Shown: one piece after another, positions 1-7,158 of the stretch
How the letters are laid out: each line of letters opens with the position of its first letter
Numbering within the stretch: the first letter of the stretch is position 1
Origin: Deltaproteobacteria bacterium
Lineage (GTDB): Bacteria; Desulfobacterota; Desulfobaccia; Desulfobaccales; 0-14-0-80-60-11
Direction of reading: 5' to 3'
NCBI GenBank assembly: GCA_016874945.1
Contig: VGSO01000042.1
Span: 1-13,113, forward strand
DNA: 13,113 bases
The notes under the pieces: model-generated
Told to the model about the DNA's origin: nothing
Seen by the model: only the letters and a program-made list of their open reading frames with translations
Database searches by the model: none
Position numbers and translations under genes: made by a program

Positions 1-17
1 TAAGAGGGATTAGGGGA

Positions 18-38
18 AGTGAGCAGTAAGCAGTGGTG
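18..38. repeat. Heptad repeat, left copy, inverted relative to 158-192
   Basis: Three degenerate 7-bp units follow one another: AGTGAGC, AGTAAGC, AGTGGTG. The same units occur in opposite orientation at 158-192. Bases 23-36 (GCAGTAAGCAGTGG) form a perfect 14-bp inverted repeat with 160-173, so the two arrays could pair around the terminator at 51-76. There is no coding sense here: a 72-codon reading frame across it is made only of repeat and terminator. Confidence 0.6.
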
Positions 39-50
39 GGAACGCAAAGG

Positions 51-76
51 AAAGGGCGGGGAAATCCCGCCCTTTT
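51..76 (-). terminator. Rho-independent terminator of the protease operon
   Basis: A perfect 10-bp stem, AAAGGGCGGG (51-60) with CCCGCCCTTT (66-75), closes a 5-base loop. Read on the minus strand it is followed by a T-rich tail (TTTCCTTTGCG) and lies about 110 bases beyond the serine protease stop codon. On the plus strand it is followed by TTTT, so it may work in both directions and also protect the operon from transcription entering from the left. Confidence 0.75.
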
Positions 77-157
77 GCATTTCCGGATTAAGTATATCTT
101 CCGGGGCTAAACTTATTTCATTGTTATTCGCCCCAACAATCAGTCAACGCCCAGCAG

Positions 158-192
158 TTCCACTGCTTACTGCCACCTGCTCACTGCTTACT
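158..192. repeat. Heptad repeat array running into the degP stop codon
   Basis: Four 7-bp units run in tandem on the plus strand: GCTTACT (165-171), GCCACCT (172-178), GCTCACT (179-185), GCTTACT (186-192), preceded by a partial unit. The last unit contains the TAA stop of the serine protease gene (188-190) and part of its last sense codon. The same unit family occurs inverted at 18-38. Confidence 0.65.
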
Positions 193-1642
193 GAGGAACC
201 TCCACCGTATGGTACAGGGTGCGGCCGCCCCGCTTGATGAGGAACCGGGCGAAGGTCCCCTTCTCCAGGCTGCCGATGATATTCTGGTAAGTTTTGAGAT
301 TGGGCACCGGTTTGCCGCTGATTTCCATAATCAGGTCACCGGGGCGCAGGCCCGCATCCGCGGCCGCGCTTCCCTGCTCCACCCCCACTACGAGGGCTCC
401 CTGGGTTTCTTTCAGGCGGAACCGCTTGGCCAAATCCGGGGTCAGGTCTTTAACCACCAAGCCCAGGGGACTTTCCTCCCCCTCTTCTCCCGGAGCCTGG
501 GCCGTTTTTTCTTCGGTAAGCTCGGTAACCGTCAGCTTAATGGTCTGCTCCTTGCCTTCCCGGAGGAGCTTGAGGGTGGCCGCTGCGCCCGGGGCGGTCT
601 CCGCCACCAGCCGGGGCAGCTCGTTCATTTCATGAATCTTGTGGCCGTTGAATTCGATGATGATGTCTCCCCGTTTGATACCCGCTTTTTCCGCCGGGGT
701 GCCAGAGTTGACTTCAGCCACCAGGGCGCCCATGGGTTCCGACATCCCGAAAGACTTGGCCAGTTCCGGGGTGACGTTCTGCACCTGCACCCCCAGCATG
801 CCCCGGGTCACCTTCCCCTTTTCTTGCAGTTGGGGGATGATGCTTTTGGCCATGTTGCTGGGGATAGCAAACCCGATGCCCTGGCCGGTGGCTACGATGG
901 CAGTGCTGATGCCCACCACTTCGCCCTTTAGATTGACCAGAGGGCCCCCGGAATTCCCGGGATTGATAGAAGCGTCGGTCTGGAGGAAATTGTCATAAGG
1001 TCCGGCGCCGATAACCCGCCCCTTGGCGCTGATGATTCCCTGGGTCACGGTGTGGCTCAGACCGAAGGGATTGCCCACTGCCACGATCCAGTCCCCCACC
1101 TGGATGGCGTCCGAGTCCCCCAGGGTGAGATAGGGCAAGTCTTTGGGCGGATCGGCGATTTGAATGATGGCCAGGTCGGTCTTGGGGTCCCGGCCTTTGA
1201 CCGAGGCCTGGTATTCCTTGCCCCCCACCAGCTTCACCTTGATCTTGTCCGCGCCTTCCACTACATGGTTATTGGTGATGCAAACGCCTTTGGGGTCGAT
1301 GATAAAGCCCGAACCCAGGCTGCGGTGTTTGAAGCTCTTGGGCATGTCCCCGAAAAACTTGTCAAAAAAATCCTTGAAAGGGTCTTCCGGTCCGAAGGGA
1401 GAAGGCTGGCGTTCCCCGAAAGGCCCCATGAAGTCCTTCATGCGACTGCGGCCCCCCCCTTTGATGGTCTTTTCGGTGCTGATGTTGACCACTGCGGGGG
1501 AAACCTTCTTAGCCAGGTCGGCGAAACTCTCCGGGGCCGCCGCGGCCTGGCCGGGAACCGCTCCCACCACCGGCATTCCGGTTTCCAGCCCCAATAATCC
1601 CAATACCAAAAACAGACTAATTGCCAGATTTCTTAGGTTCAT
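188..1642 (-). CDS. degP: DegP/HtrA-type periplasmic serine endoprotease
   Basis: This is a 484-residue Do-family protease that degrades or refolds damaged envelope proteins. A hydrophobic signal peptide covers about residues 1-35, ending near GQAAAA. The trypsin-like domain shows the full triad: His126 (TNNHVV), Asp156 (KTDLA) and Ser231 (NPGNSGGP). Two PDZ domains follow, roughly residues 265-365 and 380-480; the length is normal for the family. The loop between residues 64 and 108 is modest in length, so the protein may be nearer DegQ than DegP. The start is set by AGAGGAG seven bases upstream and by the signal peptide. The start overlaps the end of the M16 partner gene by 26 bases, which implies translational coupling; a terminator follows at 51-76. 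The family and catalytic assignment are firm; the exact gene symbol is less so. Confidence 0.95.
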   Translation of the reverse strand: MNLRNLAISLFLVLGLLGLETGMPVVGAVPGQAAAAPESFADLAKKVSPAVVNISTEKTIKGGGRSRMKDFMGPFGERQPSPFGPEDPFKDFFDKFFGDMPKSFKHRSLGSGFIIDPKGVCITNNHVVEGADKIKVKLVGGKEYQASVKGRDPKTDLAIIQIADPPKDLPYLTLGDSDAIQVGDWIVAVGNPFGLSHTVTQGIISAKGRVIGAGPYDNFLQTDASINPGNSGGPLVNLKGEVVGISTAIVATGQGIGFAIPSNMAKSIIPQLQEKGKVTRGMLGVQVQNVTPELAKSFGMSEPMGALVAEVNSGTPAEKAGIKRGDIIIEFNGHKIHEMNELPRLVAETAPGAAATLKLLREGKEQTIKLTVTELTEEKTAQAPGEEGEESPLGLVVKDLTPDLAKRFRLKETQGALVVGVEQGSAAADAGLRPGDLIMEISGKPVPNLKTYQNIIGSLEKGTFARFLIKRGGRTLYHTVEVPQ

Positions 1643-2999
1643 CCTGTTTCTCCTCTTTCCCCCCCGGAGTTAGACCGGTTAGGGAAGGCATTTCAGATTG
1701 CTTGCCCACCACCACCAGCAGATATTTATCCGGGTGAAGATATTTCTGGGCTGCGAGTTGGATGTCGGCGGCGGTCAGCCCCTGGATGAGATCGGGAAAG
1801 CGCCAGGGGTAGCCCAGTCCCAGGCCGTAAAACTCCACATAGGCCATCAGCCCGGCCCGCTTGTCCAAGGAATCCATTTTCCGGGGAAAACTGCCGATTA
1901 AATAAGACTTGGCGGCCTCCAGCTCCTGGGCGGCCACCGGTTCGTTGCGCATGCGGGCCATTTCCCCCAGGACCAGGTCCACCGCCTCCCGGGCGCTGGG
2001 GTTCTTGGTCTCCAGGGTGACCACAAATGGCCCCGGCTCCAGCCCGGGGCTGAAATCGCTCCTCACGTGATAGGCCAGACCCCGCTTTTCCCGGATATGT
2101 TCCACGAGGCGGGAAGAAAAGCCGCCCCCCCCGAAGATATAGTTCATGACCTGCACCGCGTAAAAATCGGGGTTGCTCCGGGCCAGGCCCAGGTTGCCCA
2201 GGACGATGTTGGCCTGGCTGATATCTTTATTAATTACCGTTACTTTGCTTTTGTCAAGCGCCGGGATGGGCGGCAGTGCGGGAGCGGGCCCCGTCTCTGG
2301 ACGCCAGGAGCCGAAGGTCTGGGCCACCCAGCGCTGGGCTTCCTCCAGAGTCAGATCGCCGGCCACGCTGAGAAGCGAGTTATTAGGCCGGTAAAAGCGC
2401 CGGTGAAAGTCTTTGAGGTCCTTGGGCGTGATGGCGCGCAAGCCCTCCGGGGCGCCCTTGACCGGACGCCCATAGGGGAAAGGCCCGTAGAGTTGCCGGG
2501 CAAAGCTCCGGCTGGCCACCACCCCCGGCTCGTCTTCGTCAGCCTCCAGAGACCCGTGGATTTGGGCCACGGTGCGCTTCACTTCGGCGGGAGCGAAGGC
2601 CGGATTGAAGAGCACGTCTTTCAGCAACTCCAATCCCTGGGCTAGATCCTTTTTCACCACCGTGAGGCTCACCGTGGCAAAGTCATCGCCCCCCGCGGCC
2701 CTGAGGCGCGCTCCCAAGAAATCCAGTTCCTGGGCCACTTGGGCCGCACTTCTTTTTTGGGTGCCGCTCAGCAACAGCTGGGCTGTGAGATTGGCCAGCC
2801 CGGCCTTGGCCGCCGGCTCCTGCAGCACCCCGGCTTTCACCAGCAATTGCATGGTGACCAGGGGGAGCCCGCTCTGTTGGGAATGGAGCCACACCAGCCC
2901 GTTGGGCAGGGTCTGCTTAGTCCCCAGGACCTTGGGAGGGTCGCCCCCCCAAGCGGGGAAGACTGCAAAGACGATTATCCCTAAAACCGCCGCCGCCAT
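1617..2999 (-). CDS. M16B peptidase family protein, non-catalytic partner subunit
   Basis: A 460-residue pitrilysin-family protein with two M16 halves. At the place of the zinc-binding HxxEH it has Asn70, Ala73 and Gln74 (sequence GLANLTAQ), so it cannot bind catalytic zinc in the usual way. It keeps RGLAY (Arg306, Tyr310), the R/Y motif that the non-catalytic member supplies to the active site in paired M16B enzymes. The catalytic mate, with HxxEH, lies immediately upstream. I chose the ATG at 2999 because a signal peptide starts there (MAAAVLGIIVFAVFPAW); the reading frame stays open to 3122, but that would add 41 residues, partly encoded by the AAAACCG repeat. No clear ribosome-binding site precedes 2999, so the start is the weakest point. 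The lysine- and glutamate-rich C-terminus overlaps the start of degP. Confidence 0.88.
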   Translation of the reverse strand: MAAAVLGIIVFAVFPAWGGDPPKVLGTKQTLPNGLVWLHSQQSGLPLVTMQLLVKAGVLQEPAAKAGLANLTAQLLLSGTQKRSAAQVAQELDFLGARLRAAGGDDFATVSLTVVKKDLAQGLELLKDVLFNPAFAPAEVKRTVAQIHGSLEADEDEPGVVASRSFARQLYGPFPYGRPVKGAPEGLRAITPKDLKDFHRRFYRPNNSLLSVAGDLTLEEAQRWVAQTFGSWRPETGPAPALPPIPALDKSKVTVINKDISQANIVLGNLGLARSNPDFYAVQVMNYIFGGGGFSSRLVEHIREKRGLAYHVRSDFSPGLEPGPFVVTLETKNPSAREAVDLVLGEMARMRNEPVAAQELEAAKSYLIGSFPRKMDSLDKRAGLMAYVEFYGLGLGYPWRFPDLIQGLTAADIQLAAQKYLHPDKYLLVVVGKQSEMPSLTGLTPGGKEEKQDEPKKSGN

Positions 3000-3022
3000 T
3001 ATTTGGCAGCGCCGGTTTTTTG

Positions 3023-3052
3023 CCGAAAACCGAAAACCGAAAACCGAAAACC
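3023..3052. repeat. CCGAAAA heptad array directly after the M16 stop codon
   Basis: Four exact tandem copies of CCGAAAA (3023-3050) plus two bases sit between the two M16 genes. On the minus strand the array reads TTTTCGG and starts one base after the TAG stop of the catalytic subunit (3052-3054). Two further copies stand at 9645-9660, and degenerate ones at about 6713-6729, all outside genes, so this is a dispersed unit. If the downstream gene started at 3122, the array would encode part of its N-terminus. Confidence 0.8.
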
Positions 3053-4455
3053 TACTCAATGGTCCCTCCGGGGCGGTAGCGCTCCGCTCTGGTTTTCTCC
3101 GTCTTGATGGGGGAAAGAACACCCACGGTGCGATTTTCCGGCACCAGATATTTCTTCGCCACCCGGCGCACGTCCTCGGCGGTGACCTGCATCATCTTGG
3201 GGATAAAAATTTTAATCAATTGCCACTGGGCCACGGTTTCCAGGCGGCCCAAAAGCATGCCCCGGAAAAAGAGGGAGTCCAGGGACATGTAAAACTGGGA
3301 TTGGATCTGGTTCTTGGCCTTGGTCAACTCTTTCTCAGGCGCCAACTCCCTTTGCAGCTTTTCGATCTCCGCCTCCAACCCCTCTTCCAGTTGCTCTGCG
3401 GTCTTTCCCGGCAGGGGCTGGGCATACAGGGTGAAAGCCGTGGGATCCGCCGTATCAAAGGCATAATCCGCGCCCGCGGACAAGGCCAGGCGCTTCTGGT
3501 ACACCAGATGGTGGTAAATCCGGGAACTGCGGCCCTGGGAGAGTATGCGGTTCAACATCTCCAGGGGATAGGCATCCGCCTCCTGCCAGTTGGGAACGTG
3601 ATAAACCATCAGGACAAAGGGGAGTTGGGCCTCCCGGTGCACCACCACCCGGCGCTCTCCGTACTGCCGGGGTTCCTGGGCCGTCACCTTGGGAGGCTCC
3701 GGCCCCGCCGGGATGGAGCCGAACGCGGCTTGAACCGCCTTCAGGGCCTCCGGGGTGTCGATGTCGCCCACCACCACCACGGTGCTATTATTGGGAATGT
3801 AAAACCGCCGGTAATACTTGAGAAAGTCATCCCGGGTGAGGCTGTTAATGTCATGGAACCAGCCGATGACCGGCCACTGGTAGGGATGGGCCTTGAAAGC
3901 CGCGGCCATGGTCTCTTCCATCAGGAAGCTTACCGGGTCGTCTTCGGTTCGCATGCGGCGTTCTTCCACCACCACCTGCTGTTCGGTGCGGAAGGCTTCT
4001 TCGTCCACCTGGAGGCCCTGCATGCGGTCCGCCTCCATCTCCAGCCAGCGCTTCAGTTCTGTTTTGGGGCCGTTCTGAAAGTACGCGGTATAGTCCCGGC
4101 TGGTGAAGGCGTTGTCCTGGCCGCCGGCTTTCTGCACCAGCCGGGAAAAGACCTTGGGGCCGTACTTGGCGGTGCCTTTGAACATCAGGTGCTCGGCGAG
4201 GTGGGAAAGACCGGTCTTGCCCAGCTCTTCATTCCGGGACCCCACCCGGTACCACACCTGGACGCTGATGATGGGAGCCCGGCTTTCCTTGAGGAGCAGC
4301 ACCTTGAGGCCGTTGGCCAGCTTATGTTCCACCACCTGGTCGAAGAGGTCTGCGGCAACCCCCGGGGGGGTGGGAAAAAGCGCCGCGCCCAGGCCGAAGC
4401 CCAGGAACGCCATGAACAAAAAAATTCGCCCGGGGCGGGCAAGAGTCTGCATCAT
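3052..4455 (-). CDS. M16B zinc metallopeptidase, catalytic subunit, exported
   Basis: A 467-residue pitrilysin-family peptidase, probably periplasmic. Numbered from the ATG at 4455, the inverted zinc motif HxxEH is His85, Glu88 and His89 (GLSHLAEHLMFKG). The third zinc ligand is Glu165, seven residues after Glu158, the spacing seen in pitrilysin. Its second half has RLALS where R/Y-bearing subunits have RGLAY, so it appears to lack the tyrosine; the downstream protein has the reciprocal pattern, which fits an obligate heterodimer. An N-terminal signal peptide ends near GVAA, about residue 34. ATG codons stand in tandem at 4455 and 4452; AAAGGAA is better spaced for the second. The frame is open to 4506, but that extension has no ribosome-binding site and would precede the signal peptide. 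It is first in an operon with the partner subunit and degP. Confidence 0.93.
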   Translation of the reverse strand: MMQTLARPGRIFLFMAFLGFGLGAALFPTPPGVAADLFDQVVEHKLANGLKVLLLKESRAPIISVQVWYRVGSRNEELGKTGLSHLAEHLMFKGTAKYGPKVFSRLVQKAGGQDNAFTSRDYTAYFQNGPKTELKRWLEMEADRMQGLQVDEEAFRTEQQVVVEERRMRTEDDPVSFLMEETMAAAFKAHPYQWPVIGWFHDINSLTRDDFLKYYRRFYIPNNSTVVVVGDIDTPEALKAVQAAFGSIPAGPEPPKVTAQEPRQYGERRVVVHREAQLPFVLMVYHVPNWQEADAYPLEMLNRILSQGRSSRIYHHLVYQKRLALSAGADYAFDTADPTAFTLYAQPLPGKTAEQLEEGLEAEIEKLQRELAPEKELTKAKNQIQSQFYMSLDSLFFRGMLLGRLETVAQWQLIKIFIPKMMQVTAEDVRRVAKKYLVPENRTVGVLSPIKTEKTRAERYRPGGTIE

Positions 4456-4531
4456 TTCCTTTGCCAATGCTGTAGCGTCAAAATTCTTATATATAGCGAT
4501 TGCCAAAAGTTTTTTCCGATGGTTTTTTGAC

Positions 4532-4588
4532 GTAGGGGCACAGCGTGCTGTGCCCCTGCACCTTGGGCACGGCTCGCCGCGCCCCTAC
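4532..4588. repeat. Palindromic intergenic repeat bounded by GTAGGGGC / GCCCCTAC
   Basis: The outer arms GTAGGGGC (4532-4539) and GCCCCTAC (4581-4588) are exact inverse copies. Inside, AGGGGCACAGC (4534-4544) pairs with GCTGTGCCCCT (4547-4557), giving a strong hairpin. Elements with these ends are common small non-coding repeats in many bacterial genomes. A degenerate fragment, GTAAGGGCGCACGGCACCCC, may be a second copy at about 6733-6752. It falls in the probable leader of the M16 operon. Confidence 0.65.
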
Positions 4589-4652
4589 GGGGAAATTACT
4601 TGGGGCAACCCCTATAAACCCTACGCCTTTAAGAATTCCCGGTATCTAATGA

Positions 4653-4681
4653 AAAATATATTAACATTTCGGATATTTCAA
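4653..4681 (-). promoter_or_regulatory. Candidate sigma-70 promoter for the M16-degP operon
   Basis: On the minus strand TTGAAA (4676-4681) and TATTTT (4653-4658) are separated by 17 bases in an AT-rich patch. Transcription would begin near 4646 and give a leader of about 190 bases that includes the palindromic repeat at 4532-4588. This rests on sequence match only. Confidence 0.35.
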
Positions 4682-4815
4682 GGGAAGGGCAAAGGGTATG
4701 GGCGAACCTCCTTCCCATTTTGGTCTTATAATTTTTTCTTATTGAAGAGCGGCCTGGGTGTGCCGGGCGCGCACCTGGTCGGCCCCCACAAGAAAATGGT
4801 CTAAAGATATAACAC

Positions 4816-5289
4816 TCAAGGTGAAGATTTTCGGCGAACTTGACGGGCCCGCGAAAGATATGAGAAAAAGGCCGCTAAAGAAGCCGACGCCGTATCCAGA
4901 CCCACATCCCTAAGAGAACCGGTCCGGGTGGGCGCCAGGTATTGGCGGCCTTCATCCATTAGAGAAACCGCCAGGCATAATCCCAGGGACCAGAGAACAC
5001 TCCGCCAACGAGTGTAGCCCAGGTGCTCCCCAAAGGCGCGATCCCACAGCATATAGAGGCAACCGTAGGCCAATATGTGTCCGGCGATGCGTAGATAAAG
5101 ATTGATCTGCTTCAGTTGGGCAGGGGAAAAGTGCTTCTCGAGAAAAAACCAGATAAAGAAACTGGTCATTTGGGAAGAACCCCAATCACTGGCGAGCGCC
5201 ATGATGCCGGCTACCAGCAACAGGGGCGGCAGCCAGTAAAATCTAAATTCTCGAGAGCGGAGAAAGGATATGGCGGGTTTCAGGTTCAT
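4816..5289 (-). CDS. VanZ-like family integral membrane protein
   Basis: A 157-residue protein with four predicted membrane helices, near residues 18-34, 65-82, 96-112 and 129-146. The last part matches the VanZ-like pattern: Asp112-Glu113, Gln116, Arg122, Ser125 and Asp128 in DEGRQYLAPTRTGSLRD, then a small-residue helix. VanZ itself gives low-level teicoplanin resistance, but most chromosomal relatives have no known function, so no resistance role is implied. The only good start is the ATG at 5289; no clear ribosome-binding site precedes it. It lies 73 bases after ftsY on the same strand and may be transcribed with it. The family is well supported; the function is unknown. Confidence 0.82.
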   Translation of the reverse strand: MNLKPAISFLRSREFRFYWLPPLLLVAGIMALASDWGSSQMTSFFIWFFLEKHFSPAQLKQINLYLRIAGHILAYGCLYMLWDRAFGEHLGYTRWRSVLWSLGLCLAVSLMDEGRQYLAPTRTGSLRDVGLDTASASLAAFFSYLSRARQVRRKSSP

Positions 5290-5328
5290 GGATTAAGAAT
5301 GGGTGTTTTGCTTTAAAGAAATAGGTGC

Positions 5329-5362
5329 TTTTCCCCCTGCCGCCTTTTCCCCTTTTCCCGCC
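5329..5362. repeat. TTTTCCC short repeats directly after the ftsY stop codon
   Basis: Three copies of TTTTCCC stand at 5329-5335, 5345-5351 and 5353-5359. On the minus strand they read GGGAAAA, in a purine-only tract apart from a few cytosines, and begin three bases after the ftsY TAA (5363-5365). They occupy about half of the gap before the vanZ-like gene and do not look like a terminator. Confidence 0.5.
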
Positions 5363-6700
5363 TTATTCTCCCTCCCCCAGAACTGCGGCCACGAAGGCCT
5401 CAGCGTCAAAGGGACGAAGATCTTCCATAGCTTCTCCCACTCCCAGGTATCGCAAGGGGATGCCGGTCTCATGGGCCACCGCCAGGGCCACTCCGCCCTT
5501 GGCGGTGCCGTCCATCTTGGTAAGTATGACCCCGGTGAGCCCCACGGCCTCATGAAACAGCCGGGCTTGGCTCAAGGCGTTCTGGCCGGTGGTGGCGTCC
5601 AGGACCAGGAAGGTCTCGTGGGGCGCGCCGGGGAGCTTCTTGGCCGCGGTGCGGTGGATCTTTTTCAGCTCCTCCATGAGGTTTACTTTGGTTTGCAGCC
5701 GCCCCGCGGTGTCGATGTACACCGTGTCCGCGCCCCGGGCCAGGGCCGCGGCCAGCCCGTCGAAAACCACCGCGGCGGGGTCGGCCCCATGCTTCTGCTT
5801 CACTACCTGGGCACCCGCCCGCTCCCCCCAGATTTCCAACTGCTCCACCGCCGCGGCCCGGAAGGTGTCCGCGGCGATGAGCAGCGGGGTCAGTCCCCGG
5901 CGTCGGTCCTGGTGGGCCAGTTTGGCGATGGTAGTGGTCTTGCCCACCCCATTCACCCCCACCACGAGCACCACCCGGGGCCGGGAAGTGATTTCCTGGG
6001 GAGGAGGCCCCTGCAGGAGGGCCACCATTTCTTCATGGAGCGCGGCTTTTAAGCGCTCCACCTCCCCCAGTTCCCGGCGCTTGACCCGGCCCCGGATACC
6101 CTGGATGAGCTGGAGGGTGGTGTCCACCCCCAAATCCGCGGTGATGAGCAACTCCTCCAGCTCTTCCAGCAGGGCTTCATCTATAACCTTGCGGCCGGCA
6201 AAGAGACGGTCCAGTCCTCCGGCCAGGGCCTCCCGGGTGCGGTTAAGCCGCTCCCGTAAGCGGCGGAACAGGCCCTTGCGGGCGGCTTCGGGAGATTCGG
6301 GGGTCTCCGGAATTATTTCTGCTTCAGAAGCCTCAACAAGGGTAGCGGCGTCTAAACTAACCACCGCCGGCTCTTCCGGCGATATTTCCAGGGGGGGTTC
6401 CGGAGCCGGCGGGGGTTGGCCTTCGGGAAGAGCCGTAAGTTCCGGGGGCGGGAGGCTTTCTTCCGGAGCTTTTGGTCCGAACATTCGGCGGAAAAAGCCC
6501 GGACGGACTTCCGGGGCCGCGGGAGGGGCTTCCTCCACCGATACCTCTTGAGGCAACGGCTCCTTCAAGGCCTCCCCGGGCTCTTCGGCGGCCTCCTCTG
6601 ATTCCTCGGCCTCCTCGGGAGCTTCGCCCTCCTCCCGGGCCAGCTCTTCTTCTTCCGACCGTTCCCGGTCTTTATCTTTTCGGCGAAACCAGCGGCGCAT
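5363..6700 (-). CDS. ftsY: FtsY, signal recognition particle receptor GTPase
   Basis: FtsY docks the SRP-ribosome complex at the inner membrane and delivers it to SecYEG. This 445-residue protein has a charged, Glu/Pro-rich A domain (about 1-140), the helical N domain (about 143-235) and the G domain. GTPase motifs are complete: P-loop GVNGVGKTT (248-256), DTFRAAA (278-284), DTAGR (330-334), TKMD (394-397) and GVGE (420-423). Basic aromatic patches, MRRWFRRK at the N-terminus, GFFRRMFG (68-75) and GLFRRLRER (143-151), are likely membrane-contact segments. The ATG at 6700 is preceded by a weak GAGAG; the basic N-terminus supports this start. The next gene, vanZ-like, follows in the same direction. 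The identification is secure. Confidence 0.97.
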   Translation of the reverse strand: MRRWFRRKDKDRERSEEEELAREEGEAPEEAEESEEAAEEPGEALKEPLPQEVSVEEAPPAAPEVRPGFFRRMFGPKAPEESLPPPELTALPEGQPPPAPEPPLEISPEEPAVVSLDAATLVEASEAEIIPETPESPEAARKGLFRRLRERLNRTREALAGGLDRLFAGRKVIDEALLEELEELLITADLGVDTTLQLIQGIRGRVKRRELGEVERLKAALHEEMVALLQGPPPQEITSRPRVVLVVGVNGVGKTTTIAKLAHQDRRRGLTPLLIAADTFRAAAVEQLEIWGERAGAQVVKQKHGADPAAVVFDGLAAALARGADTVYIDTAGRLQTKVNLMEELKKIHRTAAKKLPGAPHETFLVLDATTGQNALSQARLFHEAVGLTGVILTKMDGTAKGGVALAVAHETGIPLRYLGVGEAMEDLRPFDAEAFVAAVLGEGE

Positions 6701-6757
6701 TTGGGGGTCTCTCGGTTTTCCGTTTTCGATATGTAAGGGCGCACGGCACCCCAGTTT

Positions 6758-6786
6758 ATTTTATTACGAAAAGTTCCAGGCCGCAA
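6758..6786 (-). promoter_or_regulatory. Candidate ftsY promoter
   Basis: On the minus strand TTGCGG (6781-6786) is followed after 17 bases by TAAAAT (6758-6763), five of six bases matching the -10 consensus. The start would be near 6751, giving a leader of about 50 bases before the ftsY ATG at 6700. The -35 lies inside the loop of the dyad at 6774-6795. Confidence 0.35.
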
Positions 6787-6795
6787 AACCTGGAA
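6774..6795. promoter_or_regulatory. Dyad TTCCAGG-N8-CCTGGAA: weak terminator or operator
   Basis: Perfect 7-bp arms TTCCAGG (6774-6780) and CCTGGAA (6789-6795) flank eight bases. On the minus strand the second arm is followed by CTTTTCG, so it could be a weak terminator after the broken DUF1214 gene (stop at 6804). It also centres on the proposed -35 of ftsY and could be an operator. The sequence does not decide between these. Confidence 0.4.
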
Positions 6796-6803
6796 AGCCT
6801 GGG

Positions 6804-7128
6804 CTACTCCACCCGCCTGATGGCCGGCGGCGTCCAGGCGCCCTCCAGGACCTCTTTCTGCGGCCAGTAGAGCCGCAGGGTGACGTTAAAGTCATCTGCC
6901 GGGGGGGGGTAGCCAGTTGGACTCCTGGTCCGGGCCCGGAGATTGATTTTGCAGAAACAGGTCCAGGGAGCCGTCGGCGTTGTATTTCAGGTTATACCGG
7001 TCTCCCAGGGCGCAGCGCCCCAGGGGGTTGGGGACCAGGAAGCTGTCCGCCCCATACATGGTCAAGGACCAGAAGGCGTTGACCGGAGGCAGCTTATCCT
7101 TGCAGCCGGGGGGGCTGTTCCACATCAC
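6804..7128 (-). pseudogene. Frameshifted C-terminal remnant of a DUF1254/DUF1214 protein
   Basis: The minus strand from the GTG at 7128 encodes LPPVNAFWSLTMYGADSFL, LVPNPLGRCALGDR and LKYNADGSLDLFLQ, which I recognise as the conserved end of DUF1214 domains. The frame then meets a run of nine C on the minus strand (6901-6909) and stops at 6892. With one C fewer it continues for 31 more codons, ADDFNVTLRLYWP through WTPPAIRRVE, to TAG at 6804-6806, the normal C-terminus of the family. So a +1 shift in a homopolymer broke the frame; it could be mutation, slippage or a base-calling error. The N-terminal three quarters, including all of DUF1254, is absent: upstream the frame hits a stop at 7156-7158 and the sulfatase gene begins. 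This is almost certainly a decaying fragment. The function of the family is not known. Confidence 0.85.
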
Positions 7129-7135
7129 CCAGAGC

Positions 7136-7158
7136 GCTTTACGGGCTTTACGGCTTTA
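7136..7158. repeat. 9-bp tandem repeat GCTTTACGG at the sulfatase stop codon
   Basis: Two exact copies of GCTTTACGG (7136-7144 and 7145-7153) are followed by a partial copy, which shares G7153 and ends at 7158. The arylsulfatase stop codon (7148-7150) and its last codons lie inside the array. On the other side the truncated DUF1214 remnant begins within about 10 bases, so the repeat marks the junction between the two. Confidence 0.7.

Larger units (their letters stand above)
4456..4815. other. 360-bp gap between the vanZ-like gene and the M16 operon
   Basis: No convincing gene is present. The stretch holds a palindromic repeat (4532-4588), an AT-rich patch with a promoter candidate (4653-4681), and a perfect AAGGAGG on the minus strand at 4707-4713 with no properly spaced start codon. 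There is no clear terminator with a T-run after the vanZ-like gene. The base composition changes from GC-rich in the repeat to AT-rich at about 4630-4750. Confidence 0.6.

Noticed and set aside
19..237. 72-codon open frame on the plus strand at the left edge
   Set aside because: It is made of heptad repeats and the terminator hairpin, then overlaps the end of degP in antisense.
158..3052. Short direct repeats as a CRISPR array
   Set aside because: The units are 7 bp and directly tandem with no spacers, and no cas gene is present.
2572..4530. 652-codon open frame on the plus strand
   Set aside because: It runs antisense to both M16 genes, has low-complexity His/Leu/Gly composition and no recognisable domain; it is a product of high GC in the third position of the real genes.
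4707..4713. Perfect AAGGAGG on the minus strand suggesting a small gene
   Set aside because: No ATG, GTG or TTG stands at a suitable distance, and the nearest TTG opens only a four-codon frame.
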